Notes under the pieces: generated by a model | The model's database searches: none | Seen by the model: the letters and a program-made list of their open reading frames with translations, nothing else | What the model was told of the DNA's origin: nothing | Position numbers and translations under genes: made by a program | Shown: one piece after another, positions 1-11,208 of the stretch | Position numbering within the stretch: position 1 is the stretch's first letter | How the letters are laid out: the number at the start of each line of letters is the position of its first letter | Assembly: GCA_018398805.1 (NCBI GenBank) | Contig: JAGFBZ010002156.1 | Span: 62,001-126,000 of the forward strand | Length of the DNA stretch: 64,000 nt | Source of the DNA: Hirundichthys speculiger | Lineage: Eukaryota > Chordata > Actinopteri > Beloniformes > Exocoetidae | Reading direction: 5' to 3'

Positions 1-1105
1 CCCTCCTGCATTACTGAAGTCCCTCAAATCCACACAGAGTCGTTCTTGCAGCCATGTCTCCATGAAACACGTCACCGTCTTCCTAATATTCCCACTGCAA
101 ACTCATCAGTGCTCCAAACTCATCCATTTCTCACATTTCCCATAATGAGACAGAACTAGTTTCAACTTCCTCTTTTTTTCTGTTTTGTTCCTGTTCAGTT
201 AGTCTACATTATTTCAGGTATTACTAGGATTTTAAAAGGCTCCCAGTTGTGAACAATCTTCCCGTTGTCACAGCTACTCATCATAACTGTCCAATTATTT
301 GTGTACAGAACGCTTTAAGAATGCAGGAAACATGAATCCTGAGTTCATTCAGCCTGACGTTCCTCCACAGCACAATCCTGAAAGGTGATTTATCTCAGGA
401 ATAAACAATCAAGCAGAGTAGCGCCGCGGCTCCTCTGTGGAAGTGTAACAGACAGGACATGAAATTGGAAAGATTGGATCTCATTTTATGGAAAATTAAT
501 CCATGAAAAAAAAACAGAAGCTCAGTATAAACGCTGTGCAGGCTCTCAGTCCTGATGGAAGCCAATGAGCCAAAACACTCCGCTGACTTCAGCTGTTCAA
601 TAAAATCTGTTGATGTCTCAACAAAACCCCGAGAAATTAAAAGGAGGCTGCAGAGTCGGAGCTAATCCCATTTCAGCACAGAGAACCGTGTTGAACTGCA
701 ATGACAAATCCACAATCCAGCTTTTAATGGCCCTCTCCAACCTTTCAGACGAGCAAGAAAAGTCTAAAATACTGTGAAGATGATCGAGGCAGCTGAATGG
801 GTTTCCTTCATTTGTTGGCCTTCATGCACCGTTTATTTATTTAGTTATTTGTTAAATAATTTATTTAGGTACTTCAGTAGACTGAGGGTGAACTAGGGAC
901 AACAAGGAGTTGCCTCATGTCAGGTTCACACTTCGAGATCTTAAAGCCCAGCTGTCACAGTCGCTAACGCTATTAATCATCTTATGGTTTTCTTTAGATG
1001 CTAACTGACGTCTGACCGTAGTTTTTCTGAGGAACACTGGAGGTTAGAAGAACACTGATCTGCATCACCTCTAAACCAAAACTGTTCACGACAACCTCAA
1101 TAGTA
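1..1105. other. Start of B3GAT2 intron 2, no feature seen
   Basis: Non-coding, moderately AT-rich sequence downstream (on the minus strand) of B3GAT2 exon 2. I see no long open frame, tandem repeat or element ends here. By inference it is the distal part of the visible stretch of intron 2. Confidence 0.5.
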
Positions 1106-1946
1106 TGGAGCCCCGTTTGGGTCATAATTCAATGAATAAATGAGTCTATTATTATGAAATACAGGCGTTCATTATTATGAAATATTTCCCATTATTATGA
1201 TAATGGTTTAGTTTTTCATAAGAATGAGCTTTTACATAATAAAGGCTTTGTTTTTCATAAGAATGATTTGTGTGTCAATCACAGCAGAGAGGGCGGAGCC
1301 ATTTACGTGATTGGCTGCTCTTTCATTCAGGCATAAGCAACAGAACAGTGAATATCGATAGTGGGCGAGAGGTGCAATGTATATACTCCAGGCCAGTAGG
1401 TGGCAGAATGCACCTCAGTTTACGGTTAAAAGTCGACATCGACTAAGAAACGTAGCGCGAAATGTAGGGAAAACTTGATTTTGACGGCATGGTGACGGAA
1501 GAAAGATCCTTTTCTGACTTACTCCGAGAGTTAGCCAACAGGCTTGATGTGAGTCCCCCACCAACTAGTCGATGTCAGAGCGTAGAATGGAGAAGGATCA
1601 GCCAATGAGCTTGCAGGTCAACCACTGGTCCCGCCCACTGGCAAAATGTCATTATTATGTAAAAGCTCATTCTTATGAAAAACGAAGCCATTATGTAAAA
1701 ACTCACTCTTAGATAAAAAAAAAAGAAAGTATTTCTGAAATAAACTATTATGCATTAAACTAAGATTAAATAATTTTTTTCATTTTTTTTAATAATAATG
1801 GGAACTATTTCATAATAATAAACATGTATTTCATAATAATGGGAAACATTTCATAATAACTGATACATATTTCATACTAATAAACGCCTGTATTTCATAA
1901 TAATAGACTTATTTATTCATTGAATTGTGACCCAAACGGGGCTCCG
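1106..1946. mobile_element. TA-flanked MITE with long terminal inverted repeats
   Basis: The left end (TGGAGCCCCGTTTGGGTC) is mirrored by the right end (GACCCAAACGGGGCTCC). The inverted similarity continues for about 65 bp through an AT-rich section rich in TTCATAATAAT motifs. TA dinucleotides flank both ends (1104-1105 and 1947-1948), as in Tc1/mariner-type insertion. The interior has no transposase frame, so it is non-autonomous. The arms also hold several internal repeats of CATTATTATGAAA. The superfamily is an inference from the TA flanks. Confidence 0.75.
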
Positions 1947-1948
1947 TA

Positions 1949-2346
1949 TAATAGATGTTAATCATTTATTTTACACAATTTACAAAGTAAATTTAAAATA
2001 GTCTAAGGTGGACTGACATCAAAAAACAGTTTGTCATTTGAAAAAATAAATGTGTGAACATTAGTGTTATTATAATTATTGATATAAATGTGTGAATAAC
2101 ACTACAATCTCCATACACAGGCACAATCATTTATTCAATAGAATGTTGAATAAAAATAATTATTCTGCATGAATCATTCACATTATTTCTGTTACTTTTT
2201 TCTATGGCACAATAATATTCTAGAAAATGACCACACACTTTTGTAATCCAATAATATATTTTCCTGTAAACCAGACGATGCTAATTTGATCTAATCAACA
2301 GGGTTAAAACAAATAAAAATGTAATCCAGCCTGTGTGGGATCTTAC
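1949..2346. other. AT-rich intron 2 sequence next to exon 2
   Basis: Low-complexity AT-rich intronic DNA between the MITE and the splice donor of exon 2. No coding or repeat signal is recognised. The donor reads GTAAGA on the minus strand immediately left of the exon. Confidence 0.5.
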
Positions 2347-2491
2347 CTGCCATGTCGGTGGCGAAAGGCCTGTCCGGTCTCCAGCCGGTGTACCAGCCCA
2401 CGACTTTGCCCCCCGACACCAGGGGGCGCTCGTACGTACGGCCGCCCACGAATCCCACGGGCCACACGGACACGCCTCGGGTGCTTCGCAT
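2347..2491 (-). CDS. b3gat2: B3GAT2 coding exon 2 (galactosylgalactosylxylosylprotein 3-beta-glucuronosyltransferase 2)
   Basis: This internal exon encodes 48 codons plus one base, residues about 179-227 of the enzyme. It begins [17 protein letters not shown] and includes KVVGWYTGW and RPFATDMAG, closely matching the B3GAT family core that follows the DXD motif. A pyrimidine-rich CTTTCCAG acceptor precedes the ATG codon, which is internal and not a start. A GTAAGA donor follows, so the last glycine codon is split. Exon 1 ends in phase 0, which fits. In the family this region is part of the Golgi-lumenal catalytic domain that transfers glucuronic acid from UDP-GlcA to terminal galactose (HNK-1 epitope type). 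The frame runs open past both splice sites, but those extensions are intron. Choice of B3GAT2 over paralogues rests mainly on exon 1. Confidence 0.93.
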
Positions 2492-2730
2492 CTGGAAAGA
2501 GCACAAATGGAAACATCGTCGGCTCCGAGACACTGAGCTTCTGGAAACAGTTTGGAAATCACGGAGACTCCCCCCCAACGACAACATTCCCCGCTGTGGA
2601 GCTGGTTATGCTTTAGAAACAACACGAAAACACACTTTTTTGTTTTGTTTTCTTCTCGATGCACATCTCATTTGATTCCTAATCGCAGTACAAGTTCTGC
2701 AAAAGCAAACCAGGCACAACATCAGGGCCT

Positions 2731-2796
2731 GGATCTGGATCTGGATCTGGATCTGGATCTGGATCTGGATCTGGATCTGGATCTGGATCTGGATCC
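2731..2796. repeat. Hexanucleotide microsatellite (GGATCT)n
   Basis: Ten perfect GGATCT units are followed by one GGATCC variant. Because six is a multiple of three, the frames read through as a simple Asp-Leu or Asp-Pro/Ile-Gln dipeptide repeat, which is not evidence of coding. It lies about 240 bp into intron 1 from exon 2. Confidence 0.97.
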
Positions 2797-3604
2797 GGCA
2801 CCCAGCGTGAGGAAGAGGCCCCGGAGAGTCGGAGACGAGGCTGTAACGTAAATGCTCGTGTGTCACTCCGCACGAATGATCATACAACCCTAATTTCATC
2901 TGAAATGCGGGTGAGAGCAGCGTGGAGGGACTTTATTGCAGAGTGAATAAAAGACTAAATGAAACTCTGCAGCGCAGGACTGCCTGCCGTTTGCACAGTG
3001 AATAAATCTGCACACAGCTGGAAGCCGGTGTGATGAGGAGTGAGAAAGCAAGATAAAAGGCTAAAAATATGGGGGTAAAGGGGACTGAACTATGCGAGGG
3101 CTATTGAGTTTTCCAGTTGCAGTGTGACACAGATGTCTATGTGTGAGTTTACATCTTCAAACCTTTGCCAACCTGCAGAGTGAACGTTCAATTCTCGCTC
3201 AGGCGGCCTCCAGCCGATCGATGGTGACGAAGCGGCAGAGCATCGGCACATCAGCGCGCCGTACTGTATTAATGAGCTCAGACGTCACACGGAGCTTTTT
3301 GCTCTTAAAGCTGTGAGGAACCAGCTGCTTGTGCAGCACGATGTGTGGAGAGGAGTTTCCAGCTCTGTGCAACGTCCTAAACTATCACGTCTGAGACGAC
3401 GCGTCGCCGTGCACAGAACAGTGTTTAACAGTATTTAACATGACCAGCAGAAAAAAAATTAAAAATAACTCCTCAAAAAAAAAAAAACTGTGTGGAGCGA
3501 AGATTATGAGACGTGACATCTCTGACTTTATGCTTAAAGCGGAAATTAAAAAAAAAAACATTTTGGATGCTTGAGAGAATATATTTCCAGGTCTGAAGGG
3601 ACGA
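2797..3604. other. Unassigned intronic sequence
   Basis: No transposon ends, tandem array or credible frame seen. It contains A-rich runs near 3470-3487 and 3550. Confidence 0.45.
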
Positions 3605-3776
3605 GCCAGTTAAAACACCCCCAACTTCCAGGTGACTCGTACCAGCATGTTGGTGCTGCTGCAGTTCCTCCACTGACCACTAGGTGCTGGTTCCAAAACA
3701 GAGAAAATCTCCAATTTCACAGCAGAAATAAACATGAAAACAGACAACTGTACAACTGTTTTTTTTTTTTTTTTTT
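3605..3776 (+). repeat. Dispersed repeat family E copy with T-rich tail
   Basis: It carries the family E core (CAGTTCCTCCACTGACCACT, then a GGTTCCAAAACAGAG block and AGAAATAAACATGAAAACAG) that recurs at 27095, 27640, 30617, 33203 and 53630. It ends in a run of about 17 T. No terminal inverted repeat or target duplication was found, so the class (SINE-like or MITE) is open. Confidence 0.6.
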
Positions 3777-3795
3777 GTATATCAAGTAAAATAAT

Positions 3796-4562
3796 TAGGG
3801 CTGGGCAATGATTAAAATTTTTAATTGCGATTAATCACGCGATTTCCCTGATTAATCACAATTAATCGCATTGTATACGCAAAATCAAATAATTATTTCA
3901 AAAGTAGTGTAAAATGCACTTTTATTTAAATGTTCTGCTGCCATATGAACTAAAGTGCCATAACATTTGTTGTTCAAACACTTTTAACATCAGCACTTGT
4001 CAGTAACATATTTAGTGTAAATAATCGTAAAAAATGTAAAATAAAATAAAGCTTATTGCCACTGCCAGGGCATTAATGTCATCCTGTTTTTATAAAAAAA
4101 TAAATAAAAGTCTACAAACATAATCAGAACATTAAAACAGGTAATTTCTGAGGTAACAGCAGAAACTTTTAACGGGGAGTTCAACTTGTCAGTTGTTACA
4201 AATAACCTTGTTTCTGTTGAATCCTCCGTCTGGGAGAACTTTAAAATGAAAATGTCCAAGTTAAAGTTCAGTAACTTTACCAATCCGTGTATCATTCATT
4301 CTTTCCATTTTCAATTGTCAATCAAAAATAAAATTAAAAAGTGACATTTTATTATGTTTTTTTGGTTTTTTTAATCTAACACAAAAAAAAAAAAAACGAA
4401 AAAAAAAAGCCTGTTTTTTTTATTTTTATTTTTAATATTTCAATTTTAGACTTGGATCAAAAATACAAAATGAAAAAACGGGCCACAGAACTGAATTAGT
4501 TTTATTCATTAATAAAGTAATGAGTTACCGCGATAATAACGCGTTAACTTGTCCCAGCCCTA
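3796..4562 (+). mobile_element. Family A hAT-type element, internally deleted copy
   Basis: It starts TAGGGCTGGGCAATGATT and ends GTCCCAGCCCTA, with imperfect inverted ends. It is flanked by a perfect 8-bp duplication AAAATAAT (3788-3795 and 4563-4570), the hAT hallmark. Subterminal regions carry repeated GATTAATCGC-like motifs. It is shorter than the copies at 20520 and 24521 because it lacks the internal segment with the CACTAGATGGAGCC block. A minus-strand frame containing KLNSPLKVSAVTSEITCFN is shared with the other copies, but it is short and broken, so the copy is non-autonomous. Confidence 0.88.
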
Positions 4563-4570
4563 AAAATAAT

Positions 4571-5365
4571 ACAAAGCAACAAATATATGTATTATAACTT
4601 GGCTTTTTGCTCTTGATACACAGAAGAGGTACTGGAGGTGCAGGAGGGTGAAGCCATGCAGGAGCCTGTAGTCAAAGTCAGGAAATTTTGTACTTTGGAA
4701 ACCCTGTTCCTGCTTTGTATTGTAAATTATAATCCAGAGGAGCACGTTTTTGTCACTCAGAGAACTCCAGCTAGATAAGTGTAATTTTCTTGCCCTGAGG
4801 AATTACATCACGTGAAAGAAGACAGATTTTCCAGCGTTTTGATGTATCATTGAGTCTTGTGATCTCGAGCAGTTTAAAGAAAAAAGTTTCACCTTTTCAT
4901 TTTTCACTCTTACGGTTTTGTCATTTCGACAGTCATTTCTACGGGAATCTTTGGAGATAAATGATCAGCTCCCTCAGAAACGGTTCAACGGCCATCTGAG
5001 AAAAGTCATTCTACGCACCGAGCTGGTTGTTTTACTGTGTTCTGGTCTGGAAGGGTCGGAGCATGGCTGAGCTGAAACGGGTCGTGGCTTGGCTAAAGGA
5101 GCAGATCGCTTCAGGACCCTTCCACACAATTCAGACGTTTGAATTTAGGATGTTTGGACAATTTTGATCTGAGTTGATGTAAAGTCATATAAATCCTCTG
5201 ACATCAACGAAGCATTTCTCTGGATATTCTCTAATTTTGGGATCTTTCTCTGGAAACCCTAAAGATGGTTGAGGTGGAAATCAGCTCATCTGGTACCAAC
5301 AACAATGTCACATTCAGACTCGACTTAAATCCCCTTTCTTCTCCATTCTTTAGCTCGCTTTGATT
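4571..5365. other. Unassigned intronic sequence with a possible family F fragment
   Basis: Mostly featureless. Around 5130-5200 the text GGATGTTTGGACAATTTTGA followed by a GTTGATGTAAAGTCATAT stretch resembles family F, seen also at 31590, 32118 and 55265. No ends can be defined. Confidence 0.4.
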
Positions 5366-5552
5366 TACCGTATTTTCTAGACTATAAGTAGATTTAGTTT
5401 TTAGTAGTTTGGTTGGTCCTGCGACTTCTAAATCAAAAATATCCTCCATGGCATCCATGACAACAGCAGGGTATCATCTACAATCACGACAACTGAACAC
5501 TGATATTGAAAACATAACAAGAGTAAACCTTAAAATCTGAGAGAACACAAAT

Positions 5553-5700
5553 ATGACACCAAAAAGAAAAATCTCTACTGCAGAATTTAAACTGAAGACG
5601 ATAAAATCTGCAGCTGAAAACAGTAATGGAGCAGCAGAAAGTTTGGAGAGAAACTAGTCAGAGACTGAAGAAAAGCAGAGGAACCTCTGACAGCTATGAA
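5553..5700 (+). pseudogene. Brinker/pogo-type helix-turn-helix transposase remnant
   Basis: From the ATG the frame gives a KRKISTAEFKLKTIKSAAEN stretch followed by NGAAES, typical of the N-terminal DNA-binding helix-turn-helix of pogo-like transposases. A stop follows. A one-base frame change then recovers KFGEKLVRD and, after another stop, RKAEE, the expected continuation. At least one frameshift and two stops break it. The coding similarity stops where the minisatellite begins. There is no catalytic DDE region. Confidence 0.7.
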
Positions 5701-5740
5701 ACAATCAAAGAAGGAGAACCACGGACTGAAAGATGGACAG

Positions 5741-7980
5741 AGATGGAGGAACGAGTCCACAGATGGAGGAACGAGTCCACAGATGAAGGAACCAGTCCAC
5801 AGACGGAGGAACGAGTCCACAGACGGAGGAACGAGTCCACCGATGGGGGAACGAGTCAGCAGATGGAGGAACGAGTCCACAGACGGAGGAACGAGTCCAC
5901 AGATGGAGGAACGAGTCCACAGATGGGGGAACGAGTCAGCAGATGGAAGAACGAGTCCACAGATGGAGGAACGAGTCCACAGACGGAAGAACGAGTCCAC
6001 AGATGGAGGAACGAGTCCACAGATGGAAGAACGAGTCCACAGATGGAGGAACGAGTCCACAGACGGAAGAACGAAGTCCACAGATGGGGGAACGAGTCAG
6101 CAGATGGAGGAACGAGTCCACAGATGGAAGAACGAGTCCACAGATGGAGGAACGAGTCCACAGATGGAGGAACGAGTCCACAGATGGAGGAACGAGTCCA
6201 CAGATGGGGGAACGAGTCAGCAGATGGAGGAACGAGTCCACAGACGGAAGAACGAGTCCACAGATGGGGGAACGAGTCAGCAGATGGAGGAACGAGTCCA
6301 CAGATGGAGGAACGAGTCCACAGACGGAAGAACGAGTCCACAGATGGGGGAACGAGTCAGCAGATGGAGGAACGAGTCCACAGATGGAAGAACGAGTCCA
6401 CAGATGGAGGAACGAGTCCACAGATGGGGGAACGAGTCAGCAGATGGAGGAACGAGTCCACAGACGGACGAACGAGTCCACAGATGGAGGAACGAGTCCA
6501 CAGATGGAAGAACGAGTCCAAGATGGAGGAACGAGTCCACAGATGGAGGAAACGAGTCCACAGATGGAGGAACGAGTCCACAGACGGAAGAACGAGTCCA
6601 CAGATGGGGGAACGAGTCAGCAGATGGAGGAACGAGTCCACAGATGGAAGAACGAGTCCACAGACGGAGGAACGAGTCCACAGATGGAGGAACGAGTCCA
6701 CAGATGGGGGAACGAGTCAGCAGATGGAAGAACGAGTCCACAGATGGAGGAACGAGTCCACAGACGGAAGAACGAGTCCACAGATGGAGGAACGAGTCCA
6801 CAGATGGAAGAACGAGTCCACAGATGGAGGAACGAGTCCACAGACGGAAGAACGAGTCCACAGATGGGGGAACGAGTCAGCAGATGGAGGAACGAGTCCA
6901 CAGATGGAAGAACGAGTAAGATGGAGGAACGAGTCCACAGATGGAGGAACGAGTCCACAGATGGAGGAACGAGTCCACAGATGGGGAGGAACGAGTCCAG
7001 AGATGGAGGAACGAGTCCACAGATGGAAGAACGAGTCCACAGATGGGGAACGAGTCCAGCAGATGGAGGAACGAGTCCACAGATGAGGAACGAGTCCACA
7101 GACGGAAGAACGAGTCCACAGATGGGGGAACGAGTCCACAGATGGAGGAACGAGTCCCACAGATGGAAAGAACGAGTCCCACAGATGGAGGAACGAGTCC
7201 ACAGATGGAGGAACGAGTCCAGATGGAGAACGAGTCCACAGATGGAGAACGAGTCCACAGATGGAGGAAAGGAACGAGTCCACAGATGGAAGAACGAGTC
7301 CACAGATGGAGGAACGAGTCCACAGATGGAAGAACGAGTCCACAGATGGAGGAACGAGTCCACAGACGGAAGAACGAGTCCACAGATGGGGGAACGAGTC
7401 AGCAGATGGAGGAACGAGTCCACAGATGGAAGAACGAGTCCACAGACTGAGGAACGAGTCCACAGATGGAGGAACGAGTCCACAGACGGAAGAACGAGTC
7501 CACAGATGGAGGAACGAGTCCACAGATGGAAGAACGAGTCCACAGATGGAGGAACGAGTCCACAGATGGAAGAACGAGTCCACAGATGGAAACGAGAGTC
7601 CACAGATGGAAGAACGAGTCCACAGATGGAGGAACGAGTCCACAGATGGAAGAAACGAGTCCACAAGGAGAGACGAGTCCACAGATGGAGAACGAGTCCA
7701 CAGATGTCCACAGATGGAGGAACGAGTCCACAGATGGAGGAACGAGTTCCACGATGAGGAACGAGTCCACAGATGGAAGAACGAGTCCACAGATGGAACG
7801 AGTCCACAGATGGAGGAACGAGTCCACAGATGGAGGAACGAGTCACACGAGTCCACAGATGAAAAACGAGTCCACAGATGGAGGAACGAGTCCACAGACG
7901 GAAGAACGAGTCCACAGATGGAGGAACGAGTCCACAGACGGAAGAACGAGTCCACAGACGGAGGATCAAGTCCACAGATG
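5741..7980. repeat. 20-bp minisatellite, about 112 units
   Basis: The consensus unit is AGATGGAGGAACGAGTCCAC, with recurrent variants AGACGG, GGAAGA and a GGGGGAACGAGTCAGC form that cluster in mixed higher-order patterns. Left of about 6900 almost all units are exactly 20 bp. From there to about 7860 units carry many one- and two-base indels and partial units. Twenty is not a multiple of three and the unit lacks stops, so all frames stay open on both strands and produce long 20-residue periodic peptides (RWRNESTDGG and similar). I treat these as artefacts. Confidence 0.97.
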
Positions 7981-8093
7981 GGTCCTTGATCAGATGCTGC
8001 TGGAAGGGGCTCATCAACGGTCCAGTTATCACCTGCTCTTTTTTATTCTTTTCCTCTTCATGACTAATACTCTGGTGAAACATATAATCCGGT

Positions 8094-8144
8094 AAATACG
8101 GTATCCAGTATAAATACGGTATCCAGTATAAATACGGTATCCAG
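8094..8144. repeat. 18-bp triplication of the element's right terminus
   Basis: AAATACGGTATCCAGTAT occurs twice in full and then as 15 bp of a third copy. The first half of each unit is the terminal AAATACGG of the pogo-like element plus its TA; the second half is flanking DNA. Confidence 0.9.
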
Positions 8145-10289
8145 CCCTCCCATCACTCTCTACTGATAACCTCCACCCACAACTTCAGATCACAGTTACC
8201 AAAGCTTGTAGCTTGTAAATGAAACCTAAATACTTTTTTTGTTCTAGGTTTTTTCATTTATTCGTAACAGCAAATCATCAACAACAGCTAACTGACTCAA
8301 CAAATTAGCTTATAGTTCGAGTACTTTGACATTTTATTTTTTTACATTATTACTTCTTATTTGTGTTTTCTTCGATTGTTTCTTTTCTTTTCTTTTTTTG
8401 GAGCCTGCCAGTTTGTGACGAGTCAGGTGCGAGAACGGGTTGATATTTTCCCAGTCGGGTGAGTAAAAAGGTCAAGGCTTTAGTGATCCGGATGGACTGC
8501 CGATCTGCAAGTGACAGCTTCATTAAACGGCGCCTGCCAGCAGAAGAGCAGAGCTGTCGGTGCAGGATGCTGTAAATCACCGGCCAGTCGACACCGCAGA
8601 TCAGTTATTCTGCTGTAAAACAGCAGACCATGACTGCAGCAGAACCAACTGTCCTCATCAGCTGACTTTAAGTCTATGTTTTAACCATTTTAAGTTGAGT
8701 AAAATTAAAACAAGTGTTTATGTTTATGCCATAGGGAGTTGTTGTTTTTAATCTCCCATAAATTAATACATGGAATTTATTCCTGGTTTAATTATTTTCA
8801 CTCAAAAATGTATTGTTATTACAAAACTGGTGTTTTTAGAGAAAGAAAATAGCATCAAACGTCTCAGTACACATGTTAAGTTAGATTAATGTAAGTGTTT
8901 TGATACACATTAAGATACTTTATAGTTATTTCTTTTCATTTAAATTAAAAAAGCACAAAGCATAATGAACCTTTGAAATAAATTCAGTCTTTAAATGAGT
9001 TCAATAAATTAATCAAACTACAATGTGGAACGATTTTAATGAAGCTGAAAGTCAAAGTAAAGAGTTCTGAGATCGTAAATCACAAATAAATGTTCAAAAC
9101 CACTCAGCCAATCCTGAAAGATAGAAAAAAAAATAACCAGTGCATAAAAGTAGGGTTCAGAAATGATAAGTAAATGAGTCGTATTTGCTCATCCAAGGAT
9201 GCTTAATGACAGATCTCAAACCAGCTTAGCTGGACACTAATGAGATGAACTTTAATGTTATAAACTGGGTAGTTTGTTTCAAGTTAACACAAAAACTCAC
9301 TGCAGATATTAAATATTTCTCTTTCCAGACGTGGACTAAAGCGGGGCATCATTTGGTCCCACCAGAAGACCCGCGGTGCTCCACTAAAGACCCGCGCAGA
9401 GTCCGTTTTAGTCTTTGACCACAGCTGGAATGTGTCAACTTGGCTGATTGAGATAAGATGAAGTCGGACGCAAGAATGGCACTGGTTGATTTTCAAAATA
9501 AAACATGCTCTAAACACCGCTGAAGTGATGGTGTGGACCGGTTCCCTACAGACGCTAGAAGGTCATTGTCCAACCCGGTTGCTGCCAGCAGAGTCACATG
9601 GGGTCGTGACATCTGTAGGGGAAGGTGTTCAAGCCGAAAGGAAAGGGCACACGCCATTAAATTAAATTTATTTAGAATATAATCTAATATACTTAGAGTA
9701 CTAGTTGTTATAATTACACAGTCATTTTCATTTTAAAATTTATGTCAATTTTTTCAAAATTGTGACATTTTTGACATAAAATTATGACTTTATGTCATAA
9801 AATTAGGACTTTCATGGCCTCTGATTCCATCAAACTGACTGAACGTTTTATATTTCCTCTAATAAACTTGATAAAAGCGCCCCTGGGACTTTGACAAAAT
9901 CTAAATGACACTAACTGATTGATCGTATATGTACATGACTGGACAAGTATCCGGAAACGTGACCCACAGGTCTGTACAGAGTTTTTGATGCCTCTTTTTC
10001 CTCAGATTGCACTCTGTGGCTGCATGGTTGAGACTTGCACAACGAGAAGCCCGCCAGCCGCTGGCACAGAAGCTGAGGTCCATGCACTCAGCTTAGTGGT
10101 GGCTGCCGCCTCCCCGGCCATCCCCCAGCAGCTGATGGGAGTAACTGAGGACTCCTTCAAACAAAACTGGGGCTATATGAAATGACTGCTGCTGTTAGCA
10201 GAGCACAACTAAGCTAAGTTTCATCCTCAGTCACCACCACTCACAGCCAATGATGGTGGTCTGGGTAAATGCAGTCCATAGGTCCATAG
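8145..10289. other. Unassigned intronic sequence
   Basis: About 2.1 kb without recognised element ends or credible exons. Near 9725-9815 there is a degenerate stretch alternating AAAATTATGACTTTATGTC-like words, similar in style to 35910-36150 and 50290-50700. Short open frames here show no family features. Confidence 0.45.
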
Positions 10290-11190
10290 GGACCTTGTAA
10301 ATTGACCTTCGTGTCTGTACGAACCTTGTAAATTGATCTTCGTTTGTCCGTACAAATCTTAGAGATTGACCTTCGTTTGTCCGTACAAATCTTAGAGATT
10401 GACCTTCGTTTGTCCGTACGAATCTTTTAAATTGATCTTCGTTTGTCCGTACGAATCTTATAGATTGATCGTTTGTCTGTACTAACCTTATAAATTGACC
10501 ATCGTTTGTGCGTATGAACCTTATAAATTGACCTTCGTTTGTCCGTACGAATCTTATAAATTGACCATCGTTTGTCCGTACGAATCTTATAAATTGACCA
10601 TCGTTTGTCCGTATGAACCATATAAATTGACCTTCGTTTGTCCGTACGAACCTTATAAATTGACCATCGTTTGTGCGTATGAACCTTATAAATTGACCTT
10701 CGTTCGTCCGTACGAATCTTATAAATTGACCTTCGTTTGTCTGTACGAATCTTATAAATTGATCGTTTGTCTGTACAAACCTTATAAATTGACCTTCGTT
10801 TGTCCGTACGAACCTTATAAAATGACCTTCGTTTTTCCGTACGAACCTTATAACTTGATCTTCGTTTGTCCGTATGAACCTTATAAATTGATCGTTTGTC
10901 TGTACGAACCTTATAAATTGACCTTCGTTTGTCCGTACGAACCTTATAAATTGATCGTTTTTCCGTACGAACCTTATAAATTGACCTTCGTTTGTCCGTA
11001 CGAACCTTATAAATTGATCGTTTTTCCGTACGAACCTTATAAATTGACCTTCGTTTGTCCGTACGAACCTTATAAATTGATCGTTTTTCCGTACGAACCT
11101 TATAAATTGACCTTCGTTTGTCCATACGAATCTTTTAAATTGATCGTCATTTGTCCGTACGAACCATATAATTGACCTCCGTTTGACCTT
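10290..11190. repeat. 33/30-bp minisatellite, about 28 units
   Basis: The unit reads CTTCGTTTGTCCGTACGAAC followed by CTTATAAATTGAC (33 bp). A frequent variant lacks three bases before CGTTTGT (30 bp). On the right side long and short units alternate to give a 63-bp higher-order period. Both lengths are multiples of three, so frames of 350 codons on the minus strand and 226 on the plus strand stay open with 10-11 residue periodicity (RFVRTNEGQFI type). There is no signal peptide, splice context or homology to support coding. Confidence 0.95.
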
Positions 11191-11208
11191 ATTCACACTA
11201 TCACTTAA

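Larger units (their letters stand above)
5368..8101 (+). mobile_element. Pogo/mariner-like element carrying a large internal minisatellite
   Basis: The left end CCGTATTTTCTAGACTAT matches the inverted right end (ATAATCCGGTAAATACGG). TA dinucleotides sit just outside at 5366-5367 and 8102-8103. The left subterminal text, including TTTGGTTGGTCCTGCGACTT, resembles a very common teleost element whose ends read CCGTATTTTCCGGACTATAAG. Inside is a degenerate helix-turn-helix transposase start (5553-5700) and then about 2.2 kb of 20-bp tandem repeat that has replaced the rest. TA target and pogo-type N-terminus agree on superfamily, but the assignment is from memory of the family. Confidence 0.78.

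Noticed and set aside
2281..2664. 127-codon minus-strand frame overlapping exon 2
   Set aside because: It is a shifted frame over the true B3GAT2 exon, which is fixed by homology and splice sites.
5626..7757. Plus-strand frames of 486, 407 and 604 codons, and minus-strand frames to 488 codons
   Set aside because: They translate a 20-bp minisatellite that is free of stops in all frames. There is no domain, no splice context and the same peptide appears in every frame.
5741..7980. CRISPR-like appearance of regular repeats
   Set aside because: Units are contiguous with no unique spacers, and the genome is eukaryotic.
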